This document shows, one piece after another, positions 1-9,492 of a stretch of 55,673 nt of DNA. This DNA comes from Oligoflexia bacterium. GTDB taxonomy: Bacteria; Bdellovibrionota; Bdellovibrionia; JABDDW01. The stretch spans positions 1 through 55,673 of the forward strand of contig JADLCR010000051.1 in NCBI GenBank assembly GCA_020847095.1. The letters are read 5' to 3'. Both the position numbers and the translations under genes were made by a program. The notes under the pieces were generated by a model, which was not told where the DNA came from, did no database searches, and saw only the letters and a program-made list of their open reading frames with translations. Position 1 is the stretch's first letter, and each line of letters starts with the position of its first letter.

Positions 1-1910
1 TGATCGGGGTAGTTGTGTCTATTGTTAGTGCATCCAGTCCAATTGTTTGGATTTGTAAAATCTGAATCCCAAGTGCCCGCCCATGTGCAAATTTCATTGG
101 TGTCTGTTCCCCAAGTGAATTTACCAAATGGATCGTTTTCATAGAGAGAGCCGTAGCCCCAACTTGAGCGAGCGGTATCGTAGGTTATCGAAACCGCGGG
201 AAGTGCCGCACATGAGGCGTGGGAAGCATTAATATTATAACCTCCTCTTGGAATAATATGCTGAATAGTCAAGTTAGACCAAGTAGTGTCAGTGATCGTG
301 GCTCCTGCACAATTATTGAAAGTTAAACCTCCTGTCGCATTACTCGAATTAATGTCATTGGCAAGTACGCCCAATAGGACATTATCAAACTGTTCAATTT
401 CGAATACGCCTTGAAATTGAGTGCTGTAGTTTGCGGTTCTAATGCCGTCCCATTTGATGCTGCTTGGTGAATTCACACCATTGAGAATCACTGCCGTAAA
501 GTTTTGGCCTACAGGGTTGTTTCCTGATGAGATCAGTGGCCAATTATTGCTGCTCGCATCGGGCGGACCAGTTACAAGATGCCCACCGCGATCGCCATTT
601 CCAAGATACAATGTTCTGTTTCCGTTCCAATAAAGGGGTCCGAAAGTAATATTAGTTAGCAAAGTAACCACGGCGTCGTTCGTAATTTCTAACCCTCCCG
701 CTCCTTGAACTTGGCAAGTGCTGCATCCGGCGGTTCCTTTAAATTGAATGCTAGATTCAATCGAATTGGTAATATCAGAAATAGTAAAAATGACGTTGGG
801 GTTAACTGTTATTATTCCGCCACCGCCCGCACTTGGTTCAAACTTTTTAATGACGGCGTGACTTGCCACAACAGGATCATTGGCCACATCAGGAATAATG
901 ACTGAATCGAGTTGATCGGGGTAATTGCCACGATCATTTGTGCAACCTGCCCAGTTGCCGGAATCGGTCCAACTGGTTCCATTTGCACCGGTCCAAGTAC
1001 ATACTCGGCTTAGGCTATTGGACCAATTAATCTTATTTCCGGGATCCATCTCAAATTGACTGCCGTACCCGCGGCCTCCAGAGGTTCCAGGAGTGTTTGA
1101 TACCGTCACGGTCCATGGGACAGTTGTACAATTGGTTCCATCAACTCTAATGTTGTAGCCAGAAGTATAAACTGGAGGTGCGATAGTGATATTATCCCAA
1201 GCCGTATCAGTGAGTGTCGGTGCGTTTGTGCAGCTGGCAAACCAAATATAAGAAATATTAACGGCGTTACCGTTGTCTCCAATTATAACATTATCAAATT
1301 TTGTAATGTCATAATAATCCCGCAGATAGAGACCACCAATGCTTGCTCCATATCCCATCAAGAAATAATATGAAAAATTAAATCCATTCCAATTGATTGT
1401 TGATTTTTCCGTCGCGGTTCCGCAAACATCAATACGAGAAAAATCCGTAGCGGTGTAAGTGTTTGAGGCACCTAAACTTTCAGCGGCTAAATGGCCGGCA
1501 CTTGTACAATCGCCGACGTAAAAGACAGTCCCGCCACCTGTTCCTCGGTTTACTCTTAAACCATCAAGAAAGGTTACGGTAGCGCCTTCTTTGACAGTAA
1601 AGCCTGCGGATCCCCAGGTTCTTACCCTACAGTTAATGCATGTCGGAGTGTTTCCAATAAATCTAACGTCGGACATAAAAGACGCGCTACCATTGTAGAT
1701 ATCTAAGTTTGCTGCGGCTGCAATGGTGACGGTTCCGCCACCGGGTCCCTTTCCGAACGAGTCGATTTGAGTAGTGCCAGTGACTCTTGGCATGAATGGA
1801 GCTGTAGATAAGACTGCAATTTTATTTGCAAGCACTGGAAAAGTGCCGCCACAATTTGTCCAGTTTGCCGGATCTGTCCATGTGATACTGGTGCCACCAG
1901 TCCACAAGCA
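1..1910 (-). repeat. Tandem ~303-residue coding repeats in the lipoprotein
   Basis: The Cys codons that open three homologous units lie at 1910, 1001 and 89, so the period is 909 and then 912 bases (303 and 304 residues). Each unit starts C-x-W-x-G and continues with an NW-x2-C motif; the second and third also share NYPDQ. The third unit is cut by the window edge. The units are diverged in sequence but nearly constant in length. Confidence 0.75.
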
Positions 1911-3194
1911 GACCGCGTTTTCATACGATTCCAAAGTGATGGTAAAATCCTTCGTATTCGTAGAAACCGTATCAGTGAGTCTTAATACGATAGAGTGCGC
2001 CGCATTTTGCGCTGTGGGATTATTATATGAGACGGCCGCAGTGGCCGTTCCATTTCCAAGCACTGAGCCTGGGCCAGAAAAAATCGACCACGTGTAGTTG
2101 GCAGCCCCAGTTCCGCCGCTACCAGTAAAGTTTTGAGACCAATTGACGTTGTCGAAAGTATAAAATGAGGAAGTTCCCGTAATCACGAGCGTATTGATAT
2201 TCCAAGCCCAGGTGGCTGTGGCCGAATTACCCGCATTGTCGGTGGCGGTAACTCTAAAGAGGTGGTTGCCGTCAGCGATGGTTGCAAAGTTCAGTGAACC
2301 GCTGCAAGCACCCTGAGAAACGGCGTCCAAAAAGCATTCAATGTTTAGCCCGCTGCTGGGCGCGGCATCGGTTACAGTAAATGTGAAATTCGCCGCACTT
2401 GAAGTAGAAACGGGTTGGGTGGGCCCCGTATCAATCGAAACAATAGGTGCGATTGAGTCGCGATAAACTGCCGATGAGCACGACGGCACCGAGCCAGTTC
2501 CATCAACATCATAAGCGGTTAGCCGTATGCTATACACTCCCTCAGCAAGGCCAACCCAATTATAATTAGTGGTTGCCTGGTTTTGGTAGTGACCTGGTGC
2601 CACCGGAGCTCCGGAGCATGATCCATTATCGAAGCGTTCAACAAAATAGGTATTCACCGGATCTAAAACGGGTGCAGCGACGTCGGTGGTGGCCGCATTC
2701 CAGCTAAAGTTATAGCTGTTAGCTGTTTGATAAATGATTGCGGCCGGGGTGATCCAGCCGTTGAGTTGGGGAGGGACCTGGCGGTAGATCGTCGCTGAAA
2801 ATGTTTTTGTTTTTCTCACAACCCCATTGCCATTGGCAGCCCACAAATAGACGGTTTTTAATCCGCCACCGTTTGAAAGTGTGAATGTACTTGGCTTTGT
2901 TCCCCACCAAGTTCCGCCGGTGCAAGTAGAAGTATTGGCTGGTTGAGTGGTTTGAGTTTCTGAAATACACCACTGGGAAATGTTTCCATCTTGGGTTGTA
3001 ACGACAACATTTACAGTCGCTTGTTTAGCGATGCCTGCGGGAGCGGTGGGATCGTTAAGACTAAATGAGTAGCCGCGGCTAATGGACCCTTTCATCGAGT
3101 CGTCGACAGACGCCACTTTGCAGCCGGCAACAACAAGAAAGGTTGCCGTCAATAAGTAGCGCTTAAAGTTCGAAAAGACGGTCCACAAACGCAT
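1..3194 (-). CDS. Large repeat-containing surface lipoprotein (3' end outside window)
   Basis: The frame is open from an ATG at 3194 leftward to the window edge, giving at least 1,064 residues; the C-terminus is missing. The start is a lipoprotein signal peptide with lipobox VVAGC and the lipidated Cys at residue 25. Residues of about 30-400 look like Ig/fibronectin-type beta domains rich in Thr, Ser, Asn and aromatic residues. From residue 429 the protein is built of long repeats opening with C-x-W-x-G and an NW-x2-C motif. It is divergent from the diguanylate cyclase at 3365. I infer an outer-membrane or cell-surface protein, perhaps an adhesin. No enzymatic motif is visible and the exact function is unknown. 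Confidence 0.85.
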   Translation of the reverse strand, partial: MRLWTVFSNFKRYLLTATFLVVAGCKVASVDDSMKGSISRGYSFSLNDPTAPAGIAKQATVNVVVTTQDGNISQWCISETQTTQPANTSTCTGGTWWGTKPSTFTLSNGGGLKTVYLWAANGNGVVRKTKTFSATIYRQVPPQLNGWITPAAIIYQTANSYNFSWNAATTDVAAPVLDPVNTYFVERFDNGSCSGAPVAPGHYQNQATTNYNWVGLAEGVYSIRLTAYDVDGTGSVPSCSSAVYRDSIAPIVSIDTGPTQPVSTSSAANFTFTVTDAAPSSGLNIECFLDAVSQGACSGSLNFATIADGNHLFRVTATDNAGNSATATWAWNINTLVITGTSSFYTFDNVNWSQNFTGSGGTGAANYTWSIFSGPGSVLGNGTATAAVSYNNPTAQNAAHSIVLRLTDTVSTNTKDFTITLESYENAVCLWTGGTSITWTDPANWTNCGGTFPVLANKIAVLSTAPFMPRVTGTTQIDSFGKGPGGGTVTIAAAANLDIYNGSASFMSDVRFIGNTPTCINCRVRTWGSAGFTVKEGATVTFLDGLRVNRGTGGGTVFYVGDCTSAGHLAAESLGASNTYTATDFSRIDVCGTATEKSTINWNGFNFSYYFLMGYGASIGGLYLRDYYDITKFDNVIIGDNGNAVNISYIWFASCTNAPTLTDTAWDNITIAPPVYTSGYNIRVDGTNCTTVPWTVTVSNTPGTSGGRGYGSQFEMDPGNKINWSNSLSRVCTWTGANGTSWTDSGNWAGCTNDRGNYPDQLDSVIIPDVANDPVVASHAVIKKFEPSAGGGGIITVNPNVIFTISDITNSIESSIQFKGTAGCSTCQVQGAGGLEITNDAVVTLLTNITFGPLYWNGNRTLYLGNGDRGGHLVTGPPDASSNNWPLISSGNNPVGQNFTAVILNGVNSPSSIKWDGIRTANYSTQFQGVFEIEQFDNVLLGVLANDINSSNATGGLTFNNCAGATITDTTWSNLTIQHIIPRGGYNINASHASCAALPAVSITYDTARSSWGYGSLYENDPFGKFTWGTDTNEICTWAGTWDSDFTNPNNWTGCTNNRHNYPD

Positions 3195-3364
3195 ACCCTC
3201 TTTTCGGAACCTTTCCGACTAAAGTATAGTCGTCTAACTATTCGAAATAACTAAATAATGAGTCGAACGATCGGTCATTAACTCGTCCTTTTTTTAAAGC
3301 AATCTAGAATAAAGTCTTGTCTAAAAAATAGCCAAAAAACCGAAAAGAAGTTGAAGGAGAAGGG

Positions 3365-5116
3365 ATGCTCCCAAAACGAAAAATCAGTCATAAATTCATG
3401 CTGTTAATGGGCTCACTCTTGGGAGTCGCACTGTCCATTTATTTGGCATTGGCGGCAGCCACCTTTTTCAAAGATAAAACAGCCTTTGCATTTGAAGTGA
3501 ATAAGTCAGTTGTTACGACAATTGCGAATCAAATCGAAACAACCATTTCAAGCACTGTCGATAAACTCAGGCTTTCGGCACTTACCACTCTTACAACCGA
3601 TCAAAATCAAAAAAATGCTCTTCAGCAAATTGTGCAAGACGATCCCATTGTGGTCGCCGTTGAAATCTATGAAGTCACTTTAGACGGAGTGATTAAAACT
3701 GCCTTTTCAGCTTATCAAGACAAGTTTTTAAAAGTGAATGAGCTTCCGGTGAGGTTTTTTCAGGATCGCTTGCCTGTCGAAATTCCGTTACCAGTCAAAG
3801 AAACCATCTCCAATGATTTTTGGATCTGGAATGCCTCTTTGCCTCGAACGACTCCATTGATTGGTGTTTCAACAAAGATCTCATTGAGCGGCGGAAAATC
3901 CGGATTTCTTGTAGCCGTCGGATACCTTAAATCAGATCTATTCTTGAGGTCATTTGGCGCGGCAGGCGTGAGCGAACTTTTTATTACAACTTCAGATGGT
4001 AAAATCTTGATACATCCTGACGCCACAATGGCGGCGCAGAAATTCGACTATTCAGTCATTCCCATTGTCAGTGAATTCAAAAGTTCAAAGCTTACATCGG
4101 CGGTCAAAAAATACCGTTACCAAGAGATTGACTACCTAGGAGCCTTCGCTCGAACGACGGATGGCCGATTGCTGGTTTTTTCAGCTATCGAGGCCGATCG
4201 AGCCTTTGAAGCCGTTGTTGTTTTGCTTCGTCGCTCGGCCCTCTTTGGCGGTATTATCTTCTTTGCTGTTATTCTCATTGCCCAGTTCTTTGCACGAAGT
4301 CTTACAAAACCCATTGAAAGACTAATGATCGCAACTAGAGAATTGGCCGCCGGTAACCTGGGCGTGCGCGTTGACGCTGCTTCAAATGATGAAATTCAAT
4401 CATTGAGCGAATCCTTCAATGCCATGACCGGAGAAATTCAAAAGTCTCGAGAAGACTTAGAAGCCCTGAATCGGGATCTCGAAGAAAAGGTGAAAGAGCG
4501 AACTCGGCAATTAGAAGAACTTGCCACCAAAGATCCACTCACCGGGGCTTATAACCGACGCTATTTCAACGAAAAATTAAAAGAAGAGCTTAAGCGCGCC
4601 CAGCGATTCCAACAGTCGGTTGGACTTATTTATCTCGATATTGATCATTTTAAAAAATACAACGACACCAATGGCCACCCGGGCGGGGATGCTCTGCTTA
4701 AGGCGTTTACTAAAGTGGTGCAGCTATGTGTGCGTTCGACGGACACCGTTTCTCGCATAGGAGGCGAAGAATATACGGTACTCCTTCCCGATACCGATGT
4801 TGAGGGAGCGTGCCAAGTTGCTGAGAAAATTCGAAACGCAATTCAATCAACTCCTTTCCCAAACGGCGATAAGCAGCCCTTGGGGTTTGTTTCGTGCAGC
4901 CTTGGGGTAAGCGGATTTCCTGAGTTTGCAGGTGATGATGAAGCACTTGTGAAATGCGCTGATGAGGCCCTTTACCATATCAAGCAGACATCTCGAAATG
5001 CAGTTGGTCTAGGTAAAGCGGTCGAAGGGTTTAAGCCTCCATATATAGCGACGAAAAGGGGGGCGCGTCCTGAGATTCCAGTCATTGAAGTTTCCGATGA
5101 AGAGAAGGCTGGTTGA
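3365..5116 (+). CDS. Membrane diguanylate cyclase (sensor-HAMP-GGDEF)
   Basis: This 583-residue protein should make cyclic di-GMP from two GTP. It has a transmembrane helix at about residues 11-33, a periplasmic sensor region, a second helix at about 285-308, a HAMP segment (about 309-360), a short coiled coil and a GGDEF domain. The active-site motif is GGEEY at 466-470, an accepted variant of GGEEF. An RxxD motif (R457-S-T-D460) lies exactly five residues upstream, so the product-inhibition I-site is intact. The ATG is preceded by a purine-rich GAAGGAGAAGGG ribosome site. Its stop overlaps the start of the next gene by one base, so the two are probably co-translated. The signal sensed is unknown. 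Confidence 0.93.
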   Translation: MLPKRKISHKFMLLMGSLLGVALSIYLALAAATFFKDKTAFAFEVNKSVVTTIANQIETTISSTVDKLRLSALTTLTTDQNQKNALQQIVQDDPIVVAVEIYEVTLDGVIKTAFSAYQDKFLKVNELPVRFFQDRLPVEIPLPVKETISNDFWIWNASLPRTTPLIGVSTKISLSGGKSGFLVAVGYLKSDLFLRSFGAAGVSELFITTSDGKILIHPDATMAAQKFDYSVIPIVSEFKSSKLTSAVKKYRYQEIDYLGAFARTTDGRLLVFSAIEADRAFEAVVVLLRRSALFGGIIFFAVILIAQFFARSLTKPIERLMIATRELAAGNLGVRVDAASNDEIQSLSESFNAMTGEIQKSREDLEALNRDLEEKVKERTRQLEELATKDPLTGAYNRRYFNEKLKEELKRAQRFQQSVGLIYLDIDHFKKYNDTNGHPGGDALLKAFTKVVQLCVRSTDTVSRIGGEEYTVLLPDTDVEGACQVAEKIRNAIQSTPFPNGDKQPLGFVSCSLGVSGFPEFAGDDEALVKCADEALYHIKQTSRNAVGLGKAVEGFKPPYIATKRGARPEIPVIEVSDEEKAG

Positions 5117-6435
5117 TGGATAAGAAATCAACCGCGATAATTATTGGGGTTCTAGCAATTCTAACTTGGTTTTTACTCATGGACCTGGGAATGGCTCCCA
5201 ACCTCTTTAAGCGAAAACGTGCCGGATATGTCATTGGAAACATCACCCAGGTTCAAAATACTGGTCAACAGCGCCGAAACACTGATCTTTATTGGCTTGA
5301 CGCGAGAATTGAGTCTTCACTTTCATATTACGATTCGCTTGTAACACTTGATGATTCACAATTAAGCTTCGAACTTACCGATGGGACTCAAATTACACTT
5401 GATGAAAACACCCTTGTCATTCTTGAGCCGCCCGAGAGCCATGAAAGAAACCTAAAACTGGTTCTCATCCGAGGAGATGTGCGAGTCAAAGGCACGAGCG
5501 TGGCCGTTGTGGCCCATCCAGAGGCGTCAAATTTAGTGGCATTGGTCGAAGTTAAGCGAGAGCCGGTTGTAGAGCCAAAAAAAGAAGTCGCGATCATCAG
5601 ATCAAAGCCAAAACCAATAGTGGTGGCGTCGCGTGAACCCGAGGCCGAGCCTGAAGAACTCGAACCTGCGGCAATCCCCAAAGTTGAAGCAAGGCTTGAT
5701 GAAGTAAAAGTAAAAAAACACGTGGGACCTTGGTGGGCATGGGTGGGATTAGGATTTAACTATTCCTATTACTCGCAAACTATTTCCAGTTTCAGCGATT
5801 CCGCATACCAGAGCTTTAGAGGTCCTTCGATCTTTGTTCGTCTAGGAAGGTATTTTCTCAATGGCTTTGGCTTTGACTTTTCGTTTAAAGACTCGCCCGG
5901 TGGCGTAAGTTCATCGACCGACATTGCAGTTTCTGATGGGGAATATCATTGGCGAGCTGTGAGTCTTGAGGGTCTGAAGCAATTTGAATTCGGGCCGAAA
6001 ACGGTTTTTGGAATGCCAACATTCTTTGCTGCTCGCGCCGGACTTCAGCACCATTTTATGCCATTTATTGCAGCTCAAAGCAGTGGCGAAGCTCAAATCC
6101 GTCAAAACACTCTAACACTGGCTTCGTTGGGGTTTGACTGGATGCTCGGACAATCTCGTAAATTGCACTATGAGGTTCAGGGGAGATACCAATATCCGAT
6201 TTCTGCTGGGGCAAGCGGAAGTAACAAGTTTTCGGTGACTCCATCTTTTGTTTTTGACGGATCAGTGGGAGCCGTATACAAACTTACTGAGACCACGAGG
6301 CTCGGCGCATTTTGGTACGGACAGTGGCATAATTATTCGTTTAAATACTACGACACCAATGAGGGTGTTGAGAATCTGGGAAGCCAAGTTTTATTCTATT
6401 CTAATGCAGAACTGAGACTGGGGATCTATTTTTAA
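5116..6435 (+). CDS. FecR-like domain envelope protein
   Basis: The 439-residue product begins with one hydrophobic segment (about 7-28), followed by a FecR-like beta region (about 35-130) with the typical pattern of a sheet-rich segment, a D-G-T-x-I-x-L element and G-D-V-R-V-K-G. A Pro/Glu/Val-rich linker follows (about 145-200), then a C-terminal domain of about 235 residues with alternating aromatic and polar residues, suggesting outer-membrane beta strands. The start ATG at 5116 overlaps the stop of the diguanylate cyclase (TGATG) and has AGAAGG seven bases upstream; a TTG at 5113 is a poorer alternative. The coupling suggests a cell-envelope role linked to cyclic di-GMP signalling. The stop overlaps the convergent HD gene by four bases. 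Confidence 0.8.
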   Translation: MDKKSTAIIIGVLAILTWFLLMDLGMAPNLFKRKRAGYVIGNITQVQNTGQQRRNTDLYWLDARIESSLSYYDSLVTLDDSQLSFELTDGTQITLDENTLVILEPPESHERNLKLVLIRGDVRVKGTSVAVVAHPEASNLVALVEVKREPVVEPKKEVAIIRSKPKPIVVASREPEAEPEELEPAAIPKVEARLDEVKVKKHVGPWWAWVGLGFNYSYYSQTISSFSDSAYQSFRGPSIFVRLGRYFLNGFGFDFSFKDSPGGVSSSTDIAVSDGEYHWRAVSLEGLKQFEFGPKTVFGMPTFFAARAGLQHHFMPFIAAQSSGEAQIRQNTLTLASLGFDWMLGQSRKLHYEVQGRYQYPISAGASGSNKFSVTPSFVFDGSVGAVYKLTETTRLGAFWYGQWHNYSFKYYDTNEGVENLGSQVLFYSNAELRLGIYF

Positions 6436-7901
6436 CCCTGGGCCTTTTTGATACCGTTTTTTCTTGTCGAAAATTTGCTCTGAAGATCGGCTAAAATACC
6501 TTCTTTTTGAATAAGGTCATACGTTTGCACACTCATGTAAACGCGAGGGATAAAGCTCTTGTACTCGGCAAGAATGCGCATGAGCGATTGGGAAAATTCC
6601 TCAATTGATCGTACTTGGTTTTCTCTGTCTAAAATTTTGATGAGTCCCAATTCGCCTGACTTGTGATTGACCGTTTTTTTCTTAAACGGATCCTTCTTTT
6701 CCGCGAAAGACACATCTTTTGATGGAATATCTTCGAGAATCCATGAATTGGGTTTACCGTTTAATTTTTCTCGTAAGTACTCAACGGCGTCTTGAATGCG
6801 ACTGACTAGGGTTTGTCGTTCTTCTGGAGTCGATACCAGACTGGGCTCAAAAGGGTCAACGCGAAGTAGCTGCGGAGCAATTCTAAACATCAGCATTTCG
6901 ATCATTTCCATAATTTGAGCGGGTATTTTGGCATTTCCAGCCATGCCGGTTTCGAGGGCCTGATGAAGCTTTGAGGTAAAATAGCTATCATTGAAGCCGA
7001 AAAAAGCCTTGGGCTTTTCAGCGACAAGTTTTTTTAATTCATCGAAACTATAAATAATGTTGTTTTCAACAAAGTAGCGAGAAATTCGTTCAGCGAGGAG
7101 GTCAAATTTGTAACCAGTGCCTTCTCTGATGATTTGAGTGTACCAGGCGTAGCGAGAGATCAAAAAATATTCCAAAGATGTTAAAGCACTTTCATTTATG
7201 GCAATGGCCTCTTTGCCGTCGATAGAAACCACGGTCATATTGGCAATTAAGTAATCAAGTTCGAATACGCCATACTTAACGCCCGTGTGATAGGAATCAC
7301 GCAAAAGATAATCCATGCGATCCGCATCAACGTCTGAGTGAATGAGCTGATTTGAAAGAACTGACTCTGATTGTCCTTGAATAATGAGGGACAGTTCTTT
7401 GGGATCAATCCCTCCTTGAGTGAGAAGTCTTGTGATTCCGCCGTCAAAATCGGTATTAAGTATGATTTGAGCTCCAAGTTCTTCATGATTGGCTTTGATG
7501 GCCTTTTTCCCTTGGCGGACGCGCTCGCGATCGTGATTGATATAGCCGTACTCGACACTATGGCTAAACGGAAACGTTCCAATGTCGTGCAAGAGTGCGG
7601 CAAGCCTCATCGTTCTATGGAATGTTGTTTTGGCATCGTGAACTTTCGGATCAAAAAGCTTCTCATCAGGAACAGCTTTTCCAATCGCTAACAAAATCTT
7701 ATGCATGACATGCATGGCGCCCAATGCGTGTGCAAAGCGGGTGTGAGTGGCTCCAGGAAATATATAATGACTCCATCCCAGCTGCTTGATCCAGCGCAGT
7801 CGTTGAAAGTATGCCGAACGGATTATCTGATCCTCAGTTTTTGTAAGGTTGATAAAGCCGTGGATGCTATCAAAGATGGGTTTTTTAAAAAGCTCTGCCA
7901 T
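6432..7901 (-). CDS. HD-domain phosphohydrolase (dNTPase/SAMHD1-like)
   Basis: This 489-residue protein has the metal-binding set of HD hydrolases: H53-T-R-F-A-H, H105-D106 in LLHDIG, H139 and an S-D-V-D-A-D-R-M-D segment at about 189-197. The arrangement 'HTRFAHALG ... LLHDIG ... DADRMDYLLRD' is characteristic of the deoxynucleotide triphosphohydrolase/SAMHD1-like branch rather than of HD-GYP phosphodiesterases. The natural substrate is not evident from sequence. It is convergent with the FecR-like gene and overlaps it by four bases, and it seems to be transcribed alone. Confidence 0.88.
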   Translation of the reverse strand: MAELFKKPIFDSIHGFINLTKTEDQIIRSAYFQRLRWIKQLGWSHYIFPGATHTRFAHALGAMHVMHKILLAIGKAVPDEKLFDPKVHDAKTTFHRTMRLAALLHDIGTFPFSHSVEYGYINHDRERVRQGKKAIKANHEELGAQIILNTDFDGGITRLLTQGGIDPKELSLIIQGQSESVLSNQLIHSDVDADRMDYLLRDSYHTGVKYGVFELDYLIANMTVVSIDGKEAIAINESALTSLEYFLISRYAWYTQIIREGTGYKFDLLAERISRYFVENNIIYSFDELKKLVAEKPKAFFGFNDSYFTSKLHQALETGMAGNAKIPAQIMEMIEMLMFRIAPQLLRVDPFEPSLVSTPEERQTLVSRIQDAVEYLREKLNGKPNSWILEDIPSKDVSFAEKKDPFKKKTVNHKSGELGLIKILDRENQVRSIEEFSQSLMRILAEYKSFIPRVYMSVQTYDLIQKEGILADLQSKFSTRKNGIKKAQG

Positions 7902-7978
7902 TTCAATAGGCTTATCGGATTTTGAGTCTTCGAAATCAACGATCTAGGTGGAGTGAATCTTAGTCGTTAGTCGAGAAC

Positions 7979-8437
7979 TTATCGCCCGCCATGATAAGAA
8001 ACATGGGCTAGGGGCACAAGCTGGGGGACGTTAAACTCCAGCTCATCAGGAGTCTGACCTTCCATTTTCTCTGGAATGCCCGAAAAAACTGACTTGGTAT
8101 AGGTAATAGAGCCGTAACCGGATTTTAAGTTCTTGGTGATCATGACTCTCTCGACAAAGGTCTTTGCGAAAAACTTAGGGGCTTGGACGTCCAAAGTTTG
8201 AAGTCGATAAGTCAGCTCTTCAACCCGTGTGCGGCGCTGGACTTTGACCAAGAGAAAGCGGCTGTCCGGCATGGATTCTTCGTAGGCGAGACAGACATCA
8301 GTAACATAAGGTGTTTTAGATGATTCGGCTTCTGTGGCTCCGCAGTAGGTGGCGACTATTTCCCCATGGGCCAAGGGGGAGATCCCAATTGATCCTAAGA
8401 AAATCAATCCAAATTTCATGAGTTTTTGCATGGGCAT
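7979..8437 (-). CDS. Small secreted hypothetical protein
   Basis: A 152-residue protein with an N-terminal signal peptide: basic start, a hydrophobic GLIFLGSIGIS stretch and a probable cleavage after A-H-G. The mature part has two Cys early (in YCGATE and DVCLAYEE), compatible with a disulfide, and is rich in beta-prone residues. No known family is recognised. The start is uncertain, because ATGs at 8437, 8431 and 8419 are all in frame and none has a strong ribosome site. It stands between the HD gene and the divergent DUF89 gene. A periplasmic or secreted location is inferred only from the signal peptide. Confidence 0.65.
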   Translation of the reverse strand: MPMQKLMKFGLIFLGSIGISPLAHGEIVATYCGATEAESSKTPYVTDVCLAYEESMPDSRFLLVKVQRRTRVEELTYRLQTLDVQAPKFFAKTFVERVMITKNLKSGYGSITYTKSVFSGIPEKMEGQTPDELEFNVPQLVPLAHVSYHGGR

Positions 8438-8505
8438 CTTGTAGATTTAAGGGCTATGTTTGTCAATTGTTGACCCAAGTGGGCTTAGGCTTCTAGCATA
8501 AAACC

Positions 8506-9420
8506 ATGAAAACAGAACAGGGTTGTGCGGGCTGCATTATTGATGACATCGGTGGGGCAGTAAAGCTTATGGGGTTGTCAGAGGGCCTGCAGCTCGAAAT
8601 CATGCGAGAATGCATGGATTATTTATCGAAAAATTTTAGTTTCGACTCGATTCCAAGCACGCATATTACGGCGGTGCACCGTATTGCCAAGAAATTGAGT
8701 GGACAAAGGCTACCCTTTGAGAAGCTCAGAACCAATTGCAATGATGTCGGCCTAAAGCTTTCAGCGAAGCTTTCTCGAAAGTTAAAGGGGCAAAAAAAAG
8801 ATCTAAAGGCCTTCGAGTTGTTAGTGAAGTGGGTCATCGCCTCAAATCATTTGGATTTTAGAACCGTTGGGACTGGATACGAGGTTCCGTTGAAAAAAAT
8901 TGAAGGCCATGTCCTCGAGAAAGTAAAAGCACCGTTGGTCATAAACGATTGTAAGGAATTTTATAAAATCCTTAATTCTGTTCCAATAAAAGTAAGTCAA
9001 CCAAAGCTTTTGTACATTCACGATAACGTAGGAGAAATCGCATTCGATAAGCTTTTGATTTCTGAAGCTCGACAAAAGGGTTGGTTTGTAACCAGTGCTC
9101 TTCGTGGCGGGCCTATCACTTCAGACGCTACTCTTGAAGATGGCGCTTACGTTGGGATTCAAGAAGTGGCTCATATGGTGATTTGTGCAGGCCCCGATAC
9201 CCTAGGTATTTCTTGGGAAGAGAAATCTCCCGAGTTAACCAGTGCATTAAACGAGGCCGATCTTATTGTGAGTAAAGGTCAGGCGAATTTTTATCTTTTC
9301 TCGGAAAAATTTAAAGAAATACAAAAACCAATCATGTGTCTTTTGACGACAAAATGCCCGTACGTTTCGAGTTATTTCAAGAAGTCAGAATTAATTTCTG
9401 TAGCAAAATTACTCAAATAG
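8506..9420 (+). CDS. DUF89 / ARMT1-like metal-dependent protein
   Basis: The 304-residue product matches the DUF89 family: an N-terminal C-x2-C (CAGC, residues 7-10) within an all-helical region, then an alpha/beta metal-binding domain with IHDNVGEIAFD (about 169-179), a central G-P-D-T-L-G segment and SKGQANF near 264-270. The family contains metal-dependent phosphatases proposed to act on damaged phosphometabolites. The conserved D-N-x-GE and KGQ-N motifs are present, so activity is plausible, but the substrate cannot be read from sequence. It starts at ATG 8506 and is followed by the hairpin at 9432-9457, oriented for the opposite hsp20 gene but possibly serving both. Confidence 0.82.
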   Translation: MKTEQGCAGCIIDDIGGAVKLMGLSEGLQLEIMRECMDYLSKNFSFDSIPSTHITAVHRIAKKLSGQRLPFEKLRTNCNDVGLKLSAKLSRKLKGQKKDLKAFELLVKWVIASNHLDFRTVGTGYEVPLKKIEGHVLEKVKAPLVINDCKEFYKILNSVPIKVSQPKLLYIHDNVGEIAFDKLLISEARQKGWFVTSALRGGPITSDATLEDGAYVGIQEVAHMVICAGPDTLGISWEEKSPELTSALNEADLIVSKGQANFYLFSEKFKEIQKPIMCLLTTKCPYVSSYFKKSELISVAKLLK

Positions 9421-9421
9421 T

Positions 9422-9457
9422 AAAAAAAACAGGCCGAAGGATGCGGGTCCTTCGGCC
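9422..9457 (-). terminator. Intrinsic terminator of hsp20
   Basis: A perfect 10-bp stem (GGCCGAAGGA at 9432-9441 with TCCTTCGGCC at 9448-9457, 6-base loop) has an A8 tract on its left. Read on the minus strand this is a GC-rich hairpin followed by T8, just past the stop of the Hsp20 gene. Confidence 0.85.
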
Positions 9458-9492
9458 TTAACGGGTAAAGAGAACAGCTTCGGTCAGAAGAT

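Noticed and set aside
5113-5115. TTG start of the FecR-like gene
   Set aside because: The ATG at 5116 is better spaced from AGAAGG and gives the usual TGATG overlap.
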